A DNA stretch of 64,000 nt from Acanthornis magna (GCA_036785705.1 JAWUZG010000004.1:11273501-11337500), one strand, 5' to 3'; numbered from the stretch's first letter, positions 1 to 13,410 are shown. Translations and numbers: made by a program. Notes: generated by a model not told the origin, from the letters alone.

Positions 1-3000
1 ATGACATTGTCCTTTTCTATTCTTTTATCAAATTCCAAGGTGCTTATGTCAGTTATACATGGAAAAATGCCTAGTGCCATTTGCAGAGGTTCTGGAAGAC
101 CCACCCACCCAAATATATGTATGTTGCCTATAGCAACCCATGACTACCTGAAAAGGGAGATGAGGCCCAAAAGACTTTCCTTAAGAAACTTGCAATGCCA
201 CTCAGCCTCCCTGCATATACAATGAATTTGGACACACTATTCATTTGTAGTAGCATTAACCTCTCACACTTTGGCCATACATACAGTACGCATATAAATC
301 ACTGTGGGACACCTCTGGGCAATAGAGATGGCTACACTACAGTATTTACTCATTCCATCATACAATATTTCTCATTATTGTGGCTAAAAAAATGTATCTA
401 AATGTTTTGCACATGTGATGTCTGACTGTATATTCCCTTTCTGAAAGACAATTCATATGAACCTAAAAGATCTTGACTAGATTTATTAAGAGGAAGATAT
501 GGGCAAGATTCCTGAACATTTATCCTCATATCTGAACACTTGGATGGTCTGAAGTCCATCTCTATAAACTTATATAGCAGAAGTATTTGTTCAAACTGGT
601 TTTTTGTTTATTCATTTTAATTCTAGATTTCAGTTTTCATGTCCCTCTACTGACACACCCATGATACTATAATCACAATAGATGCAGATTTCAGTATGAA
701 AACTCACATGATGAGGATACACAGAAAATTATACGTGATTCTTTAAAAGTACCGAATTGATAGTAGTTACATTTGTGGAAGTTTTGATTGCATCTAAAAT
801 ATCTAATTCAGATTGGGAATTCAATCGCATCATGTTCTTAAAGTTTCCAACATTGTGATTGTTGAAAATTAAATACTTTCAAGAATTAAACTTTGTGTGT
901 TACAGGAGTACCTAATGAATATTTCAAAATAACAGTAGATTAAACAAAGTCTAAAAGGCAGTTTCTCTCTTCAGATGTTCTTTGAGGGACAGCAGTATTT
1001 TCTAAATTCTGCTAAAATTACCAATATCAACAAAACAACAGAAGATCTCTGGAAAATTAAGCCCCAGGAGTCAATATAACCATATGGGAAGGAAGTGTTA
1101 TTGATAAGCAGCATGATACAGATTTTTGCTTGGAGCATATCCAGGCTTCTACTGGTACAGTTGACAGAACTGTAGGGCTGAAGTACAAAGTCGTTTTGGG
1201 GATGGTTGTTCAATTGTTCACAGTTTGACATGTTGCAATTACACATGTATTTTTCCTCTTTTTCCTGTTGTTCCTATTCTTTTTGGTGCACAAAAAGGAA
1301 AACTAACATTTATTTGAATCATGTGTTAATTCCACAGACTAAATCCAGATATTTATCATTTAATAACATCATTCAATATGGACAAGAATGTAAAAAAAGA
1401 AACCTTTCACCAAAAATACAATTTAAAAAAGAGACTGCTGAGAAGATCTGTAGCATCTTGGGGAGTCAAACAGCCTGCTCACCCTGAAGTAGTATCATTA
1501 AAAATATAAAAGGCTGATACAGATTCCATTGTGTGGAATATTATAAGTGTCTCTAAAGTTTCTTATATAGTTTGAGAAAGTGAAACATTTTAATTTATAG
1601 AAATTAAAAAAAATTAGAAAAACCTAGCCCTACAAAATACTATTGCATTTATGGATTCAACAGATCTAGTATTAAAACAGCGGTACATACCAAATAAAAA
1701 GAGTTCTGATTATACTGTATCGGAGACATAAATTCAGTTTTTACCTTTGGGCTTCACTGCCATCAAAATTAAAGCCCTTGTCTCTCTCTCACCAATCTTG
1801 AAACTCACAGTCCTTTGATTAATGTATCAATAGAACTATGAGTGCTGAAAACACAGCATTGCAGCTGTCAAGAGATTCTGATGTGAACATTAAACAATTC
1901 ATCTTGATGAATTTTACTGATATTCAATAATTTGAGTCCATTGATTAAATTAATTTAAACATCTCTTCATTTTTTGAGTTATTCAAGGGTTTGCCTGTCC
2001 TAGTTCTTTCTAGGACTTCTGTGTAAAATTGATGTGCTTCTGACGAAAAGGATAGGGAACCAAGACTTATGTGTTATAAATACTCACTTCACATATTTTG
2101 TGGTGTGTACCATTATAAAGGTATATACTAATCCAGGAGGAGCTTAGGCAACATTCTTGCTTCACCCACTTAGAAGCAGTGAAGGAAATGGTTAATCCTG
2201 TCTTGAGTGTTGTTTTCATGTTGTTAAAAACAGAGAAGTTACATAAACTTATTGTTGACTTCACCATTTCTTTGTATTCAGATCAAAAAACCCCACAACA
2301 GGCATTTAGGTGTTTGTGTGTCTTATTTAGCCATGGAAGACAGGTAAGAGCCTTGAGGCTTTAAAGGGAAGATCCTATCTGCCTAATTGAGCAAGAGTCT
2401 CTGGGAGACTTCAGAATAACTTACTGATCCCAGCTGACCATATAATGAATAAACACACCACCTCAGGCACCTGATAAAAAGCCTAGACACAGGTCCATGC
2501 CTGAACAGGGGTTTCAGTAAGTACTTCCATCAGTGCAAGATACCAAAATATCAAATTCATATCTAAAGAAAGTCACTTGTGTTGCCCACAGCACACGCAT
2601 TTTATCAAGTAGCGTCCTGTTCAGAGGACTTGCACAGAAAGCGGGAGATCTAGATTTTAGGCCCTTTTCAGCATATGGGTGACAAAGCGATGTTCCCACC
2701 GTCCAAGAAAGTAAGTCTTGATTTAGGTTCCTTTTTGGGATTAGACTGCTTAATGTCTTTAATTGCAGTTCAGGTCATGAGAACACAATGGCATATTAAA
2801 CTGACAATGAAGTATAAACTTCTATGCTGTGTCCCAATTAATTACACCTAATGTCCCTCATTTCCTCACTCCCTTACATGCTCAGCCAAGTAACTCTTCT
2901 GATTCAGGTTGATAAGCTGCTTCCAAGAGCTTAAGCTGCTTCTAACCCTCACAAAAACTATGTACCACTTACTTGCTAGAAACTGGGAAAGTGTAACACA

Positions 3001-4258
3001 GAAAGGAGCATTTCATTCAACCCATTGACGCTGTGCTCTTTTCCTAAGAGAAGGTTAATTGTCACTCTCGGATATAAGAAGTAAAGTTTAAAGAAATCGG
3101 GTCTCAACCACTGTGGCTTTTCCTCTTTCAAGTAAAGGATAGCTCTTCAATAACTATTCAAGTCATGAGAGGCAAGAGCATGTATTATATGCAAGATTGC
3201 AAACCAAAAGAAACAAAGCATTTATATTGTAATTTCTTTCTAGGAACCCATAAGTATGACAAAGACACGGGCTATCCTTTTCTGTCTATTTCCACTGAGG
3301 CATTATTGCTGTTGCTTTCATCTTTTTCATGCACAAACAATTCATGTTCAATTTAAATCTGTAGTTAATGTGTTCATACTCTGTATTCTACTGAAACCTC
3401 TTTTCTTAAATTTGTTATCAGAAGTACAATTCTCTTGAGAATTTTCCTCTCCTTTTCCATAAAAGAACAGACAAAAATCCATCTGTGTATTACTGACTTG
3501 AGGGGATTACATATAAGTTCACTACTATAAGAAATTTGTAGTAGAACTAACTTTTTAACTTTATCTCCTTGTGTGCACATAGGCAGCGGTAACCATTTAA
3601 AAAGCAATTGATCTAAAAAAAATACACAATATGTTTTTCTTTACAGGTTCTGTAAAGAATTTCTGAAAAATACTGTTATTCTAATAGAGGCATTTGGATG
3701 GAAACAAGATGAGTGTACATGCAAATTCTAATTACTATGGTAAAATCATTCCATGGTATTTGCTTTATCATACTGGCTCATTAAAAAAACTATAGGAAGT
3801 AACTCTCTTCTCTCATAGGGATTCCCCTATGCGTTGTTGGAGGTGACTTCCTTTTTCTGACAATACTGACTTTTTTTCCTATCTTCTTGCTCTACTAGAA
3901 GGAGGAGGTAATTAACGACATGTTTAGGCCAGGAATTTAGGCTAAAAAGATCCAAAATAAACCTGAATCCATGTCACTTATCATTCTACAGAAGTAAGAC
4001 AGTACTGAATGAAAGAAAACATATTTATGGGTTATTTACTGCAAAACAACCTATCTCATAGGACACACATAATTGTGTGTTTTTATTTTGTCATCGTATA
4101 AGGCATAGTACTGAAGAATTTTCAGCAGAAGGAGAAAATACTGCTTAGAAGGTACTCCAGACAAAGGGACTGAAATTTCCACTTCCACTTTTACTGGAAT
4201 GGAAGATTTTGAAATTATATGACCAAACTTAAAGAAGACAAAACAAAAAAATGCTCAC

Positions 4259-4274
4259 AAAAAAAAAAAAAAAA
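4259..4274 (+). repeat. A-homopolymer (16 A)
   Basis: A run of 16 A residues, preceded by further A-rich sequence. No retrocopy or SINE body is recognised directly upstream, so this is listed as simple sequence only. Confidence 0.9.
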
Positions 4275-5751
4275 TCCTTGAAAGAACATCTATTAACTGT
4301 CAGACCCCCCACTGCCACCAGTATTTACACGTATTTTAGAGTGCTTAGTTTTGGCATCAAAATTTTACCCACTATTTAGTTTTTGCTTAATATTTCTCAG
4401 CTGAATATATAGAAGTCTGCAAGGATGGTACTATCTACATGCAATTTTCTGATTTTCTGCCCCCTCGTAACATGCCCAACAAATGAAAATTAAATAACTG
4501 GAATGGATTCATACTACATAAAAGATTAGTGAGGTTCTATAAATAAAGATTGTTTGCTCTCTCTGCCTTCTCCTCCCCAGATGAACTTATGTATTTCAAC
4601 TAGTTATTAGTGTTCAAAACTTTTACAAATGTGAAATGACCTACCCCTTATTAAGTTTGAATTTTATGAAGCTTTGCAAGTAGGAAAAAGAATCTGGAAG
4701 TCCAGAAGTTTTTGACTAATTTCAAACTTCAGTGATCTATCACTCCTAACAACATTCAACTGCCTTTTTAAAAATTTTTCTAGCCAGAATAGTGACCAGT
4801 GGAGTTTCAATCAGTTGCAAAATAAAAATTAAAACAGTGGTTTATAACTTTTTTCCAAACAATGTGATTTATGATAGTATAAGAAAAACACATTTTAAAT
4901 TCTGTGTATCTAATCTATTTGCCTTCATTGCAGGGTAGACTATGTTGTCTCCAGATGTTAAAACTTATCCTGCCATAAGTTTTAATAAAAAAATTTTACC
5001 TTCTTTTTTTTTGTTCTTATTCTAAGGAAGTATATACAATAGAGAGAATCAGCTAATTCTAACAGTAATCAGTCTTAGAGTAAAACCTCTTTTGCTCTAC
5101 AGAGTTACTGGTATATAGACAGATTGGATTATCCTGAATTGCACATGTACAGGTACACGTATTCACCCACAATTCACAGAAAGAACAGTGGGAAAGGGCA
5201 GGGAAAAGAAGGGTAGCAAAGAGAAGGGAGAGGAAAATGGAGTGGGATGGGGGCAGAGACAAGGGACCTTGACATATCTGTGCAACTTGAACACCATATT
5301 CAATCTTCATGAAGCTCATATTGATAATAAGTTATTATATAACAATACAAACATAGGCAGGTATAATTGTCAATATGTTCGTCTCAAATCTCAATGTAGA
5401 CTATGTGCAAAATATTTTTAAATAATGAAGAATTTTATGTCATCTTTATTAACAGGTGTATTTCAACATGTTATTGTGATAATGGTATTTTTTTATTTCT
5501 TTTTTCTCCTTCCTTTCCATCTACTACTGGAAATATTTGAGAAAGTGATGGAGTTAAAACCCTTAGCTGAATACCAATGACTGAATCAAGGAATACTCTG
5601 TTTCTCAGCTTTTATTATTTCATAAAACCTGACAGAAATAAAAAATTTATGCTGAAGAAATTATCTCTTCCTTTGCTTTTGAGAAGACTCCTCAAAAGGA
5701 TAAGAATTCTAATAATAGTGTACAATGCATATAACACTCCAAAATCAGTTG

Positions 5752-5812
5752 ACTGAAAAGGAGAAGGAAATACTGTCCAAATACTGAAAAAGAGAAGGAA
5801 ATACTTTTCCAA
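5752..5812 (+). repeat. two-copy tandem duplication, about 31 bp
   Basis: Two near-identical units begin ACTGAAAA, contain GAGAAGGAAATACT and end in TCCAA. The first spans about 5752-5780 and the second about 5783-5812. They differ by a few substitutions and a small length change. This is a local duplication with no evident coding role. Confidence 0.85.
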
Positions 5813-6743
5813 AACCACTACTCATATTATGCATTAAAATATACTAACTACACATATGTTATGGGGGAAAGAAATCTTTCTTTCTTATAAAAGTCCTTCA
5901 GCATAATGACAGAAGTACACAAGTGAGATAACATCAATGTCTAAGATCCATTGTATCAGTGAGTTGTGTCCTCTGGAGATGAACACTCAAATATAGCCTC
6001 AGGTCACACAGATAATGAATTTGGTGGTTTTATTCTGACTCACGGTAAATACCGTACTTTAACTAAAGACAATCCACACAGTTTGCCAGAAGTAAAGAAA
6101 GATTATCAAATGAGATTGAGGTAGATTGTTTAAACTGTAAAATAAACTTTAGAGGATTACTTCAGGCACCTCATACCAGAACTTGACTTTTTATCAGGAG
6201 TTACTACATCAGAAGGAAAATACAAAGAAAGTTATAAATGTGTATCTACAAATATTTATTAGAGTTTCAGAACTTCAAGGACCATTATTATTAACTACTG
6301 AATAACTTTGAATACCAAGGTCTTTCTGATTAACTTTTGCTTAGTTCTTACAAAATTTTGTTAACTTGTTTTGTGCTATTTAGTTATATCTCAAAAAGAA
6401 CATGAAGTACATAATTTAAAATCAGAATGGATTTTCATAAGCAGGAAATGAGAAACAACATATAATTTCATTACTTTAAAAAAGGTCTATTACTTTACCA
6501 TTACTGATAGCTGAAATATATATTGCACACAAAAGATAATAGTATGAATGAATTCTTGGTTTTATCAGTATATAATAATGAGTTCTTTCATCACATATCT
6601 ATTAACTGTATTATTTAATTCAGAGACTGTAAAAGTTCTCCAAAATGTAGGCTTTTAAAAATATTTTATTGCTAAATATTTTCTCTCCAGTTTTTCTTAA
6701 TTGGCGCTCTCGATCTGTAAATTAAGATTGTTTTTATTTTTAG

Positions 6744-6877
6744 GAAGAAAAATGGCTACTGTTGATGAAAGTCTGTTAAGATTTGTAATGTATCTTTTAG
6801 TTCTCATTGCTGCAATGATACTTCATACTCTTTCATCCATTTCACACATTTATCAAAGACTAGATCCTGATTTTCAG
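6744..6877 (+). CDS. candidate first coding exon of an unrecognised small membrane protein
   Basis: I do not recognise the gene. A polypyrimidine tract ending TTTTTATTTTTAG (AG at 6742-6743) is followed eight bases later by ATG at 6752, in the context GAAAAATGG (A at -3, G at +4). Forty-two codons then run to a donor CAG|GTAATC at 6877/6878, so the exon ends in phase 0. The product begins MATVDESLLR. It has one hydrophobic helix at about residues 11-31 with no charged residues (one His), then a short polar tail ending RLDPDFQ. If unspliced, the frame closes 12 codons later at a TGA. No signal-peptidase-like cleavage site stands out, so the helix is more likely an anchor. The frame is also open upstream to an ATG at 6701, but that stretch spans the pyrimidine tract and is probably intron. 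A partner exon may lie at 31612. The alternative is a chance open frame; the combination of acceptor, Kozak, donor and helix makes me prefer an exon. Confidence 0.45.
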
Positions 6878-7254
6878 GTAATCAAGAAACAATTATTGGG
6901 AGTTTTCTTGTGACAGGGGACCTTTTGGCTTCTCTGTGTTTTCTTTTATCTCAGCACAAAATAGGACACTAGAGTGGTGCTAGGGAATAAGCTCACATCT
7001 GCCTTCCTTCAGTGTCATAAGACTTGATCTGTAAGTTTTTTCATTTTTCACTGCTGGTCTCAAGGAGTTGTAATGATTTTGAATATGGACAACAAATTAA
7101 TAGGCTGGGGCTTACAGTGAAAATGTGATGCCAGTGTTATTACACAAGTAGCTAAAAATTAAATGTAAAACTAGATATAAAGTAATCTTGCATGAGATAA
7201 AGACAACAATATTCTTATATTTTGTTTCCCTTTAATACCGGTGTAATAAATAGC
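6878..7254. other. non-coding gap between the candidate exon and the LTR
   Basis: AT-rich sequence with no supported gene, repeat or RNA. If the upstream exon is real, this is the start of its intron. Confidence 0.6.
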
Positions 7255-7840
7255 TCTCATGGTTTTACCCCAGCCAGCAACTCAGTCCCACTCTGCCACT
7301 CACTAACTCTACCCCGGTGCAATGGGGGAGAGAATTGAAAGACTAAAATCTAGAAAAGTTGTGGTGTGAGATAAAGGGTTAAACAGGGGAAAGCAAAAGC
7401 CAGTGCACAAGCAAATCAAAACAAGGAATTAATTCAGCCCTTCTCATGGGCAGGCAGGTGCTCAGCCATCTCCAGGAGAGCAGGGCTCTATCACATGTAA
7501 CAGTGACTTGAGAAGACAAAGGCTATCCCTGCAAATGTCCCCCCTTTCCTTCTTCCCACAATTTTATATGCTGACCATGATGTCATATGGTCTGGAATAT
7601 CCCTTTGGTCAGTTAGGATCAGCTGTCCCAACTGTGTCCCCTCCCAGCTCCTTGCACATTCCAAGCCTCCTTGGTGGGGTGAGGTGAGGACCACAAAAGG
7701 CCTTGAGGCTGTTCAAGCGCTGCTCAGCAATAGCTGAACAACCCTGCTCTATCAGCCCTGCTTGGAGTGCCAACCCAAAACACAGCCCCACACCAGCTGT
7801 TATGACGAAGGTCAATCCTGTCCCAGCCCCAACCAGCACA
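7255..7840 (-). mobile_element. solo LTR of an avian ERV-L-type endogenous retrovirus (copy 1)
   Basis: On the + strand the left end reads TCTCATGGTTTTACCCCAGC, a mutated form of the TGTCATGGTTTAACCCCAGC terminus, and the right end reads AACCAGCACA. Read on the minus strand it is a promoter-bearing LTR. A TATA box (CATATAAAAT, complement of 7561-7570) lies just downstream of the conserved GGGATATTCCAGACCATATG block. The 'GAGATGGCTGAGCACCTGCCTGCCC' segment of the family lies further 3' (complement of about 7451-7476). The expected ATTAAA-type signal near the 3' end is mutated here (GTTTAACCC). Length is 586 bp. No internal gag or pol sequence adjoins it, and the 5-bp flanks (ATAGC and AATTG) do not match, so it is a solo, decayed copy. 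About 590 bp of clear similarity is shared with the copy at 16003-16595. Confidence 0.85.
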
Positions 7841-10800
7841 AATTGTTCTCTGTGTCTTATCCATACAAGAGGATAGTTGTTTTTTGTGGGTTGCTATATT
7901 TTCCCTTTTTTCTTACTTTCTTTGATGATGACAAATGCATCTAGCTAGTGTATGTTTTGTGAGTTATAAAAGGAGTATTTCACTAGTGTGAAAACTATCA
8001 GTCATAGTAACCTAGGGGCTTTAAGACCAGATGATTCTATGTTCATTTTTATCATATAATACCTTTCAATGGTTGAGACACAAGTGGCTATAAGAATACA
8101 AGTAAGAAAGAATTCTCAAAGGAAGTCTGTCTTTGCAACAATCTCTACAATCTAGTTTACCATCTTAAAAATCACCCCATCTGCCCAGCATGATCTGTCT
8201 TAATTTGTCACTTGATCAATAGCATCAAGATACTGCTATGGTAAAATACCATGCAGTCTGAGACAGAAAGCAACTGCAGGATTTTAGTAATCATAATTTA
8301 ACATTTGTTTTACAAACAAAAAATGAAGGTGGATATTGTGTTTTATAAATTATATGAATAAGAAATGATTGACTGAATTGTAAATGTATTTTTAATTTTA
8401 TTAATATAGGTACACAAAATGACATACAGTTGAATAATGCACTGTCAATGCTGAATTTTTTAAACAGCTTATTTATGTATCCACTTTCTTCCCTCTTAGA
8501 CTAAAATGGCTTTAAAAAGCTGCTTAGCAAGATCTGTGTGCAACCAAGATACCACAACCGATATTTCTTGTAGCAGAATAAAACAAAAACAGACTGTCAA
8601 ATTTGATTCTACTTAAATCTGTTCATTCTTTAAATCCAGATAAAGAATAACCTTTTTTAAAAATGCAATCATTGTTTGAAGGTAAATGTTTTGCACTTTC
8701 TTTGCTGGAGAGGAATAAGTCTATCATATGTAGTTAATTGATTGACCTTTGAAGAACTTTTAAAAAATCAATTTTAATAAATCATTTACATTAAAATGTA
8801 TGCTTACTTTTTCTTTGTTCAATGTATGTGTTGCTGTACTAGTTCACCTTTGCTATGTAAGAATAGAGTTGAAAATTGTTCTGGTTACATCCTAACATCA
8901 ATCAAAGCTTTGGTTTTTGTCCCTTTTACTAAGCTCTTTCCCCCCTGTACTTCTAGTGTTGTTTTTTTTTTCCTAGAAATAAAAAAGTTCCACAACTTCC
9001 TCTGCACAAAATGTTCCCAGGATTTGAAGTCACATGAATGAATGGAGATTTGGGGAGCATAGAGGTGAGAAAATTGCTATGAAAGTAACCAATTAAGTTT
9101 GAACTTAGAAATTAAATATTTCTTAGTGCCATGATTAGAGGAAGCATAATACTGACTTGATAAATACATACAAATCTACGTGCATGTGCAAACATTTTGT
9201 GCCCAAAAAAAGTCACAAAAATCCCAAAAATTTCTAAGATTACAAACTCCAGGAGTTAAAACTGAGCAGATGTCTGTGCAGGTGATTTTCCTGTGCATGA
9301 GCTTCATGGACAACTAATTCCTATCGCTGCAGGAGCTAATTTTCCACTCCAGGATTTTTGCTTCCAAAGCTAATATAACAGGCATATATTCCAAGAAAAC
9401 ACAAGATAAAATTTGTCATTATTTTTATGGTTCCAAGATGTTATATTATGCATAAAAATAAACATATAATGTAAATAAATAATCTAATCAAGTTGGTCAA
9501 ATAACTTGAGCAATAACAAGATTTTCCCTACTTTAAACTTACACAATGACTTACTTGCACTTGTACAAAAACATTCAGAGATAATAAGTGTTTTGCTTTC
9601 AAAAAAACATAGAAAACTGAAATGTGCAATGTCTGGGATTATCAACAAGGGAAGTATTGTATTATAGAAAACCAAATCTAATTGTTTTATCCATTGAAAA
9701 GAATCACTTAGGGAAGGAGGATTTTGTTTAGTTCTTTGGGTTGTTTGTTTGTTTTTAACAGATTTAAAACAGTTCTTTCTATACCAGTCTGTTGAAATTA
9801 GAAATTCCAAAACCCTTGATATTCCTCAAACACTTTATCATTCTAGAATAATGCACGACACGCCCGGGATTTTAAAAAAAGAAAAAAGAGGCATTTTATT
9901 TCTCTCTCTTGGTCTTGCACTGCCATCTTAGCCACTGCAATACTTCTCATGGAGGCTCTCTTTCTGACTTGTGCATTTTGTCTTAAGTAATATATTGCAG
10001 CTGCTTCTGAAGGGTTTGGAAAACCTATGGAGAATTTAGATTTTTTTGAATGACAACAATAGAAATGAGAATTTCCCGTTAGTGAACAATCAAGGTGCCA
10101 GTCTAAAAGTAGGATGAGAGATTATTTCTTTGCTAACTTACATAAATACATGGCTATTTTGCAATGACCTAATGTAAATGGTTTACCTACACACATTGAT
10201 AAAGTATTAACTTTATCTTCTACACTAACACCTAAAAATATCTAAAAATATCACTCTCTATCTACATTTTCTAAATGTAAAAATTAATTCTAACACTTAT
10301 GAATTTAATATTAAAAACAAAATGAAAATGACAGAGACAATTACTCAATTTCATCCAGGATTGATATCTGGGTATACATTTTCTATCATAGTTTGGTTTA
10401 TTTTCATGCACCTCTCCTAAAAGTTCCAAAAGGAAAGTATTGGGAGTTTGTCCATGCTTAATGTGAAGCACTAACAGAGAACATCACAGAAAAAAAATCT
10501 GAAGATACCAAAAAGGAACATCAGAGGAAACAATTCCTTCTATCTTCAAGTTATTTCATGTTTAAAAAAAATAGATAAGCAAATGCTGTTCAAAAGAGTT
10601 ATTTACTGTACTGAATCTGGGTGGAAAGATGTGTGAAAAGCAGCATTACTCTTTGAGATGCAATACCTTTAACTGCTTGGAAATTTTGCCTGAAAATTAT
10701 TGAATCTTGCCCTAGCTCACCTACAGATTAGTTGTACCTCAAGGATGTTATACAAGGCAAATGAATTGGCTGCTTCTTACTTGCTTTGCAGTTCCAGTCA

Positions 10801-11894
10801 CCTCTTTTCTTCCCGAAAAAAAATGTTCCTTCTTGGAATATTTTTATATTTGTCTCAGCCTCTGTGAAAGTTCCTTTTTTTTCACAGAATGCTTTTTTTT
10901 GTTTGTTTTGTTTTACCTTTTTTTATATTTTATGCACTTCTATTTTATTATTCTCTTATTTTTTTAGTTACTACTCTGCAGGCAGTCTAACCCTTTCTTT
11001 TTTCTTTATATTTAATGCATTAAAACTATCTCTTTCATTCTCTTTATTACTTCTGGCATTTTCTTCCTTATTCACACAATACACTGTTCGTTAGTTTTCT
11101 CGTTTATTTCTTGCTCACAATATATTTATAGAAAGAGGATACATATAACCCTCAGCATAATATTAATTTTGTTTTGAACACTTCATATTTCCCCTATGTC
11201 CTCTCTTGTTCTCTCTTTCATTCTGTTTGATCAATACTGTTCTCTGCTGCTTTTTTCTCCAAACTATTTTCTGATATCTTCATAAAGTTTTCTTACTAAT
11301 ATTTTCTGATAGAGTTTTCATAATCAGACTGTAAAATATGCCTGGGAAAGGATGCAAATGAACACAGAAAACTGCACATTAAAAAAATGGTTAATGCATA
11401 GGTATTAAAATAATCACCAGTCTGGACATACAAGTACCTAATAAGTTTGAAAGCTGCACTTTATAGATCATCATTTTTTCTGTTTCTTCTACATGCATTT
11501 TTTGTGTTCCGGGAATCTGCACCACTGTATGGCTGTTTTCTGTCTTCCAGTCTGTGAAAAAAACTTAGATACTAAGGTTACGTGCAGATCTACAACAGAG
11601 CAGATGAATTCTTCCTTAGATTTTTAATAAAAATTCTTCTAGGACCAAATGATATAAGGTAGCACTTGCTGTATGAAACAGCAAGGCACCTGACATTACA
11701 TAATGTTTAGAGGGGAAACCTCCCTGTATTTTTGTATTTGAATATTCATATTTGAATATGTATTTGAAAATATGTTCACATACTTTATATTGATGGTAAA
11801 TAAACCAGTAAATAATGGTTTAAGTTCAGAAGAACTATGTAGGACCTTACAAAATCAATAGCAAAACCACACAGAAATTGCACAGCTTTTAATA
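7841..11894. other. AT-rich non-coding stretch
   Basis: No supported gene. A 108-codon minus-strand frame at 9484-9810 has no recognisable family and no splice support. About 10760-11100 is strongly pyrimidine-rich on the + strand, which explains the Phe/Leu-rich open frames there. The 10699-10756 segment resembles 14341-14404 and is listed separately. Confidence 0.65.
10699..10756 (+). repeat. unclassified dispersed repeat, copy A
   Basis: The core TAGTTGTACCTCAAGGATGT followed by TATACAA aligns with AGTTGTACCTCAGGAATGGT followed by GTACAA at 14341-14404. Similarity extends leftward through TCACCTA and ATTGA. The family is not recognised. The length (about 58 bp) suggests remnants of an old transposon. 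Confidence 0.5.
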
Positions 11895-12095
11895 ATAAAG
11901 GGTATTGGAAAGCTGGAATAGATTGCCTGGACAACCTGTGCAAGGTCTGTCACTCAAAGTCCTCAAGAACCAGTTTGACACATATCTGTCAGGCATGACA
12001 CAAGCGTAAATAGTCCTGCCTTAGGGCAGAGGGATGGACTAGATAACCTACGGAGATCCCCTACAACCTCCTCATTCTGTAATGAAATTCCCAGA
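11895..12095 (+). mobile_element. CR1 LINE fragment, 3' untranslated end
   Basis: The sequence follows the CR1 3' region. It has a 'GGAATAGATTGCCTGGACAA'-type segment, then a CCTCAAGAACCAGTTTGACA segment, then GGGATGGACTAGATAACCTA and GATCCCCTACAACCTC, ending in ATTCTGTAATG, a decayed version of the CR1 octamer tail. It is 5'-truncated with no coding part. Divergence is high, so this is an old insertion. Confidence 0.75.
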
Positions 12096-12869
12096 GGTCT
12101 GCTCACACTAAATACACTCAGATTTTATTCAGTCCAGTTAAAATCAGCAGCGTGGGAGGAATTTCTTGCATAGTCAAAGCCTATTACTAAGAATGCTAAT
12201 TAAATAAAATTGATGGGGCATGGGTTTTAAGTTAGTCTCTACAAATGTACATCACACGTCTTGCTGAAGCTTAGATACCTTATAATCAAATGTTTACATT
12301 CATTTGATCAGAAGGAGAACAGGTATGAAAGGATTTTTTTCATGCAATGAATATGACATTTCCCTGAGAGAGGAAAATACTGAATCTGTGTTCCCTGATT
12401 TCTCTCTGAGCCCCTGTCTTATTCCCTGGTGATTGACAAATGGTAATACACAGAGGTTACATCTACCAGAGTGTACCAGAGAGTATAAAGGAGCACTCCA
12501 AGTATCTGCTTGTTTATACCGTCAAATTGTTCAGAGTGGCCCTAGGGCAGTATCTGGATGAGAAAGATAGAACTCTCCCAAACGCCTTCTGAGTAAGGTC
12601 GTAGCTTGGGACCAGTCCCAAAACTGAATTTAAACATTTTCCAGGCTGTAAGATCCAATCTTTCAACCACTGTTCCAGTTCTGAAAGCTTCCTTCCGTCA
12701 TCAATTATATAGCATTAATTAAATGAAATTAAAGTGAAATTAAAGCTCAGTGCAAAGTAGGACTTGGGCAGAAATTGTAACACAAAAGAGCCCACACAGT
12801 GAACATTGCCTTCAGATCTGCCTAATGATAGAAGATGTCTGCATTATCAAAATATAAATTTCTTTGTAT

Positions 12870-13410
12870 CTATGTCTATGGTTTGCTTTTGCTATAACTG
12901 ATGTATATGAACAATGTGGGGCCCAAGGCCTATTAATCCACAATGGGATCTGGAAACTGAAAATAAATCTGTACGTGCATGAGGGAGCTGGTGTAAACAT
13001 GTTCTGGGGTTGCACTCCAAGCCTTGTTATGGACAAAGGAGAACTTATGAGACACACGGCAACAAGACCTCCTTGTTCATCCAACTAATATTTGAACAGT
13101 GTAATAGTCAACATTATCTGATTACTGTGGGAAAGCTTCACTAAAGGGATGGTTACAGCTGCTACATAAGACATCCTAGTGGGTCCCCCTTTCCTATGGT
13201 CCCATTCTCACCCCGCTAATGTCCCTCTGAATCCCAAAGTCAACAGACCTATTTTCCCTCAAGTATGGTTGGGGTGCAAGGTTGCAACTAGTTAGCAACA
13301 TCCTGTGATTTTTTGCTACAAGTATATAATGCTCATAGTGGATGATTCTTTTTGTTGTCAGCTTTTATCACACATTAAATAAATTATGTTTTCTTTTACA
13401 AATCTGCTCC
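12870..13410 (+). repeat. possible ERV LTR or other old repeat, unclassified
   Basis: This block is richer in GC than its surroundings. It has a TATA-like TATATAAT at 13323-13330, followed about 45 bp later by overlapping ATTAAA and AATAAA signals (13374-13383) and then a T-rich stretch ending TTTTACA. That order (U3-like, TATA, polyadenylation signal, short 3' part) is what an LTR shows. Neither terminus nor a target duplication could be fixed. It may be coincidental. Confidence 0.3.

Larger units (their letters stand above)
1..6743. other. AT-rich non-coding stretch
   Basis: No coding region is supported on either strand. Open frames are short (60-91 codons), lack splice or family support, and are typical of chance in this composition. 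A moderately GC-richer patch at about 2380-2710 reads like old unclassified repeat material. There is an A-tract at 4259-4274, a purine-rich run at about 5188-5250 and a 31-bp tandem duplication at 5752-5812. I see no RNA gene or recognisable mobile element. Deep intron or intergenic space is the likely nature. Confidence 0.7.

Noticed and set aside
9484..9810. 108-codon minus-strand frame
   Set aside because: No family resemblance; the length is compatible with chance over 64 kb.
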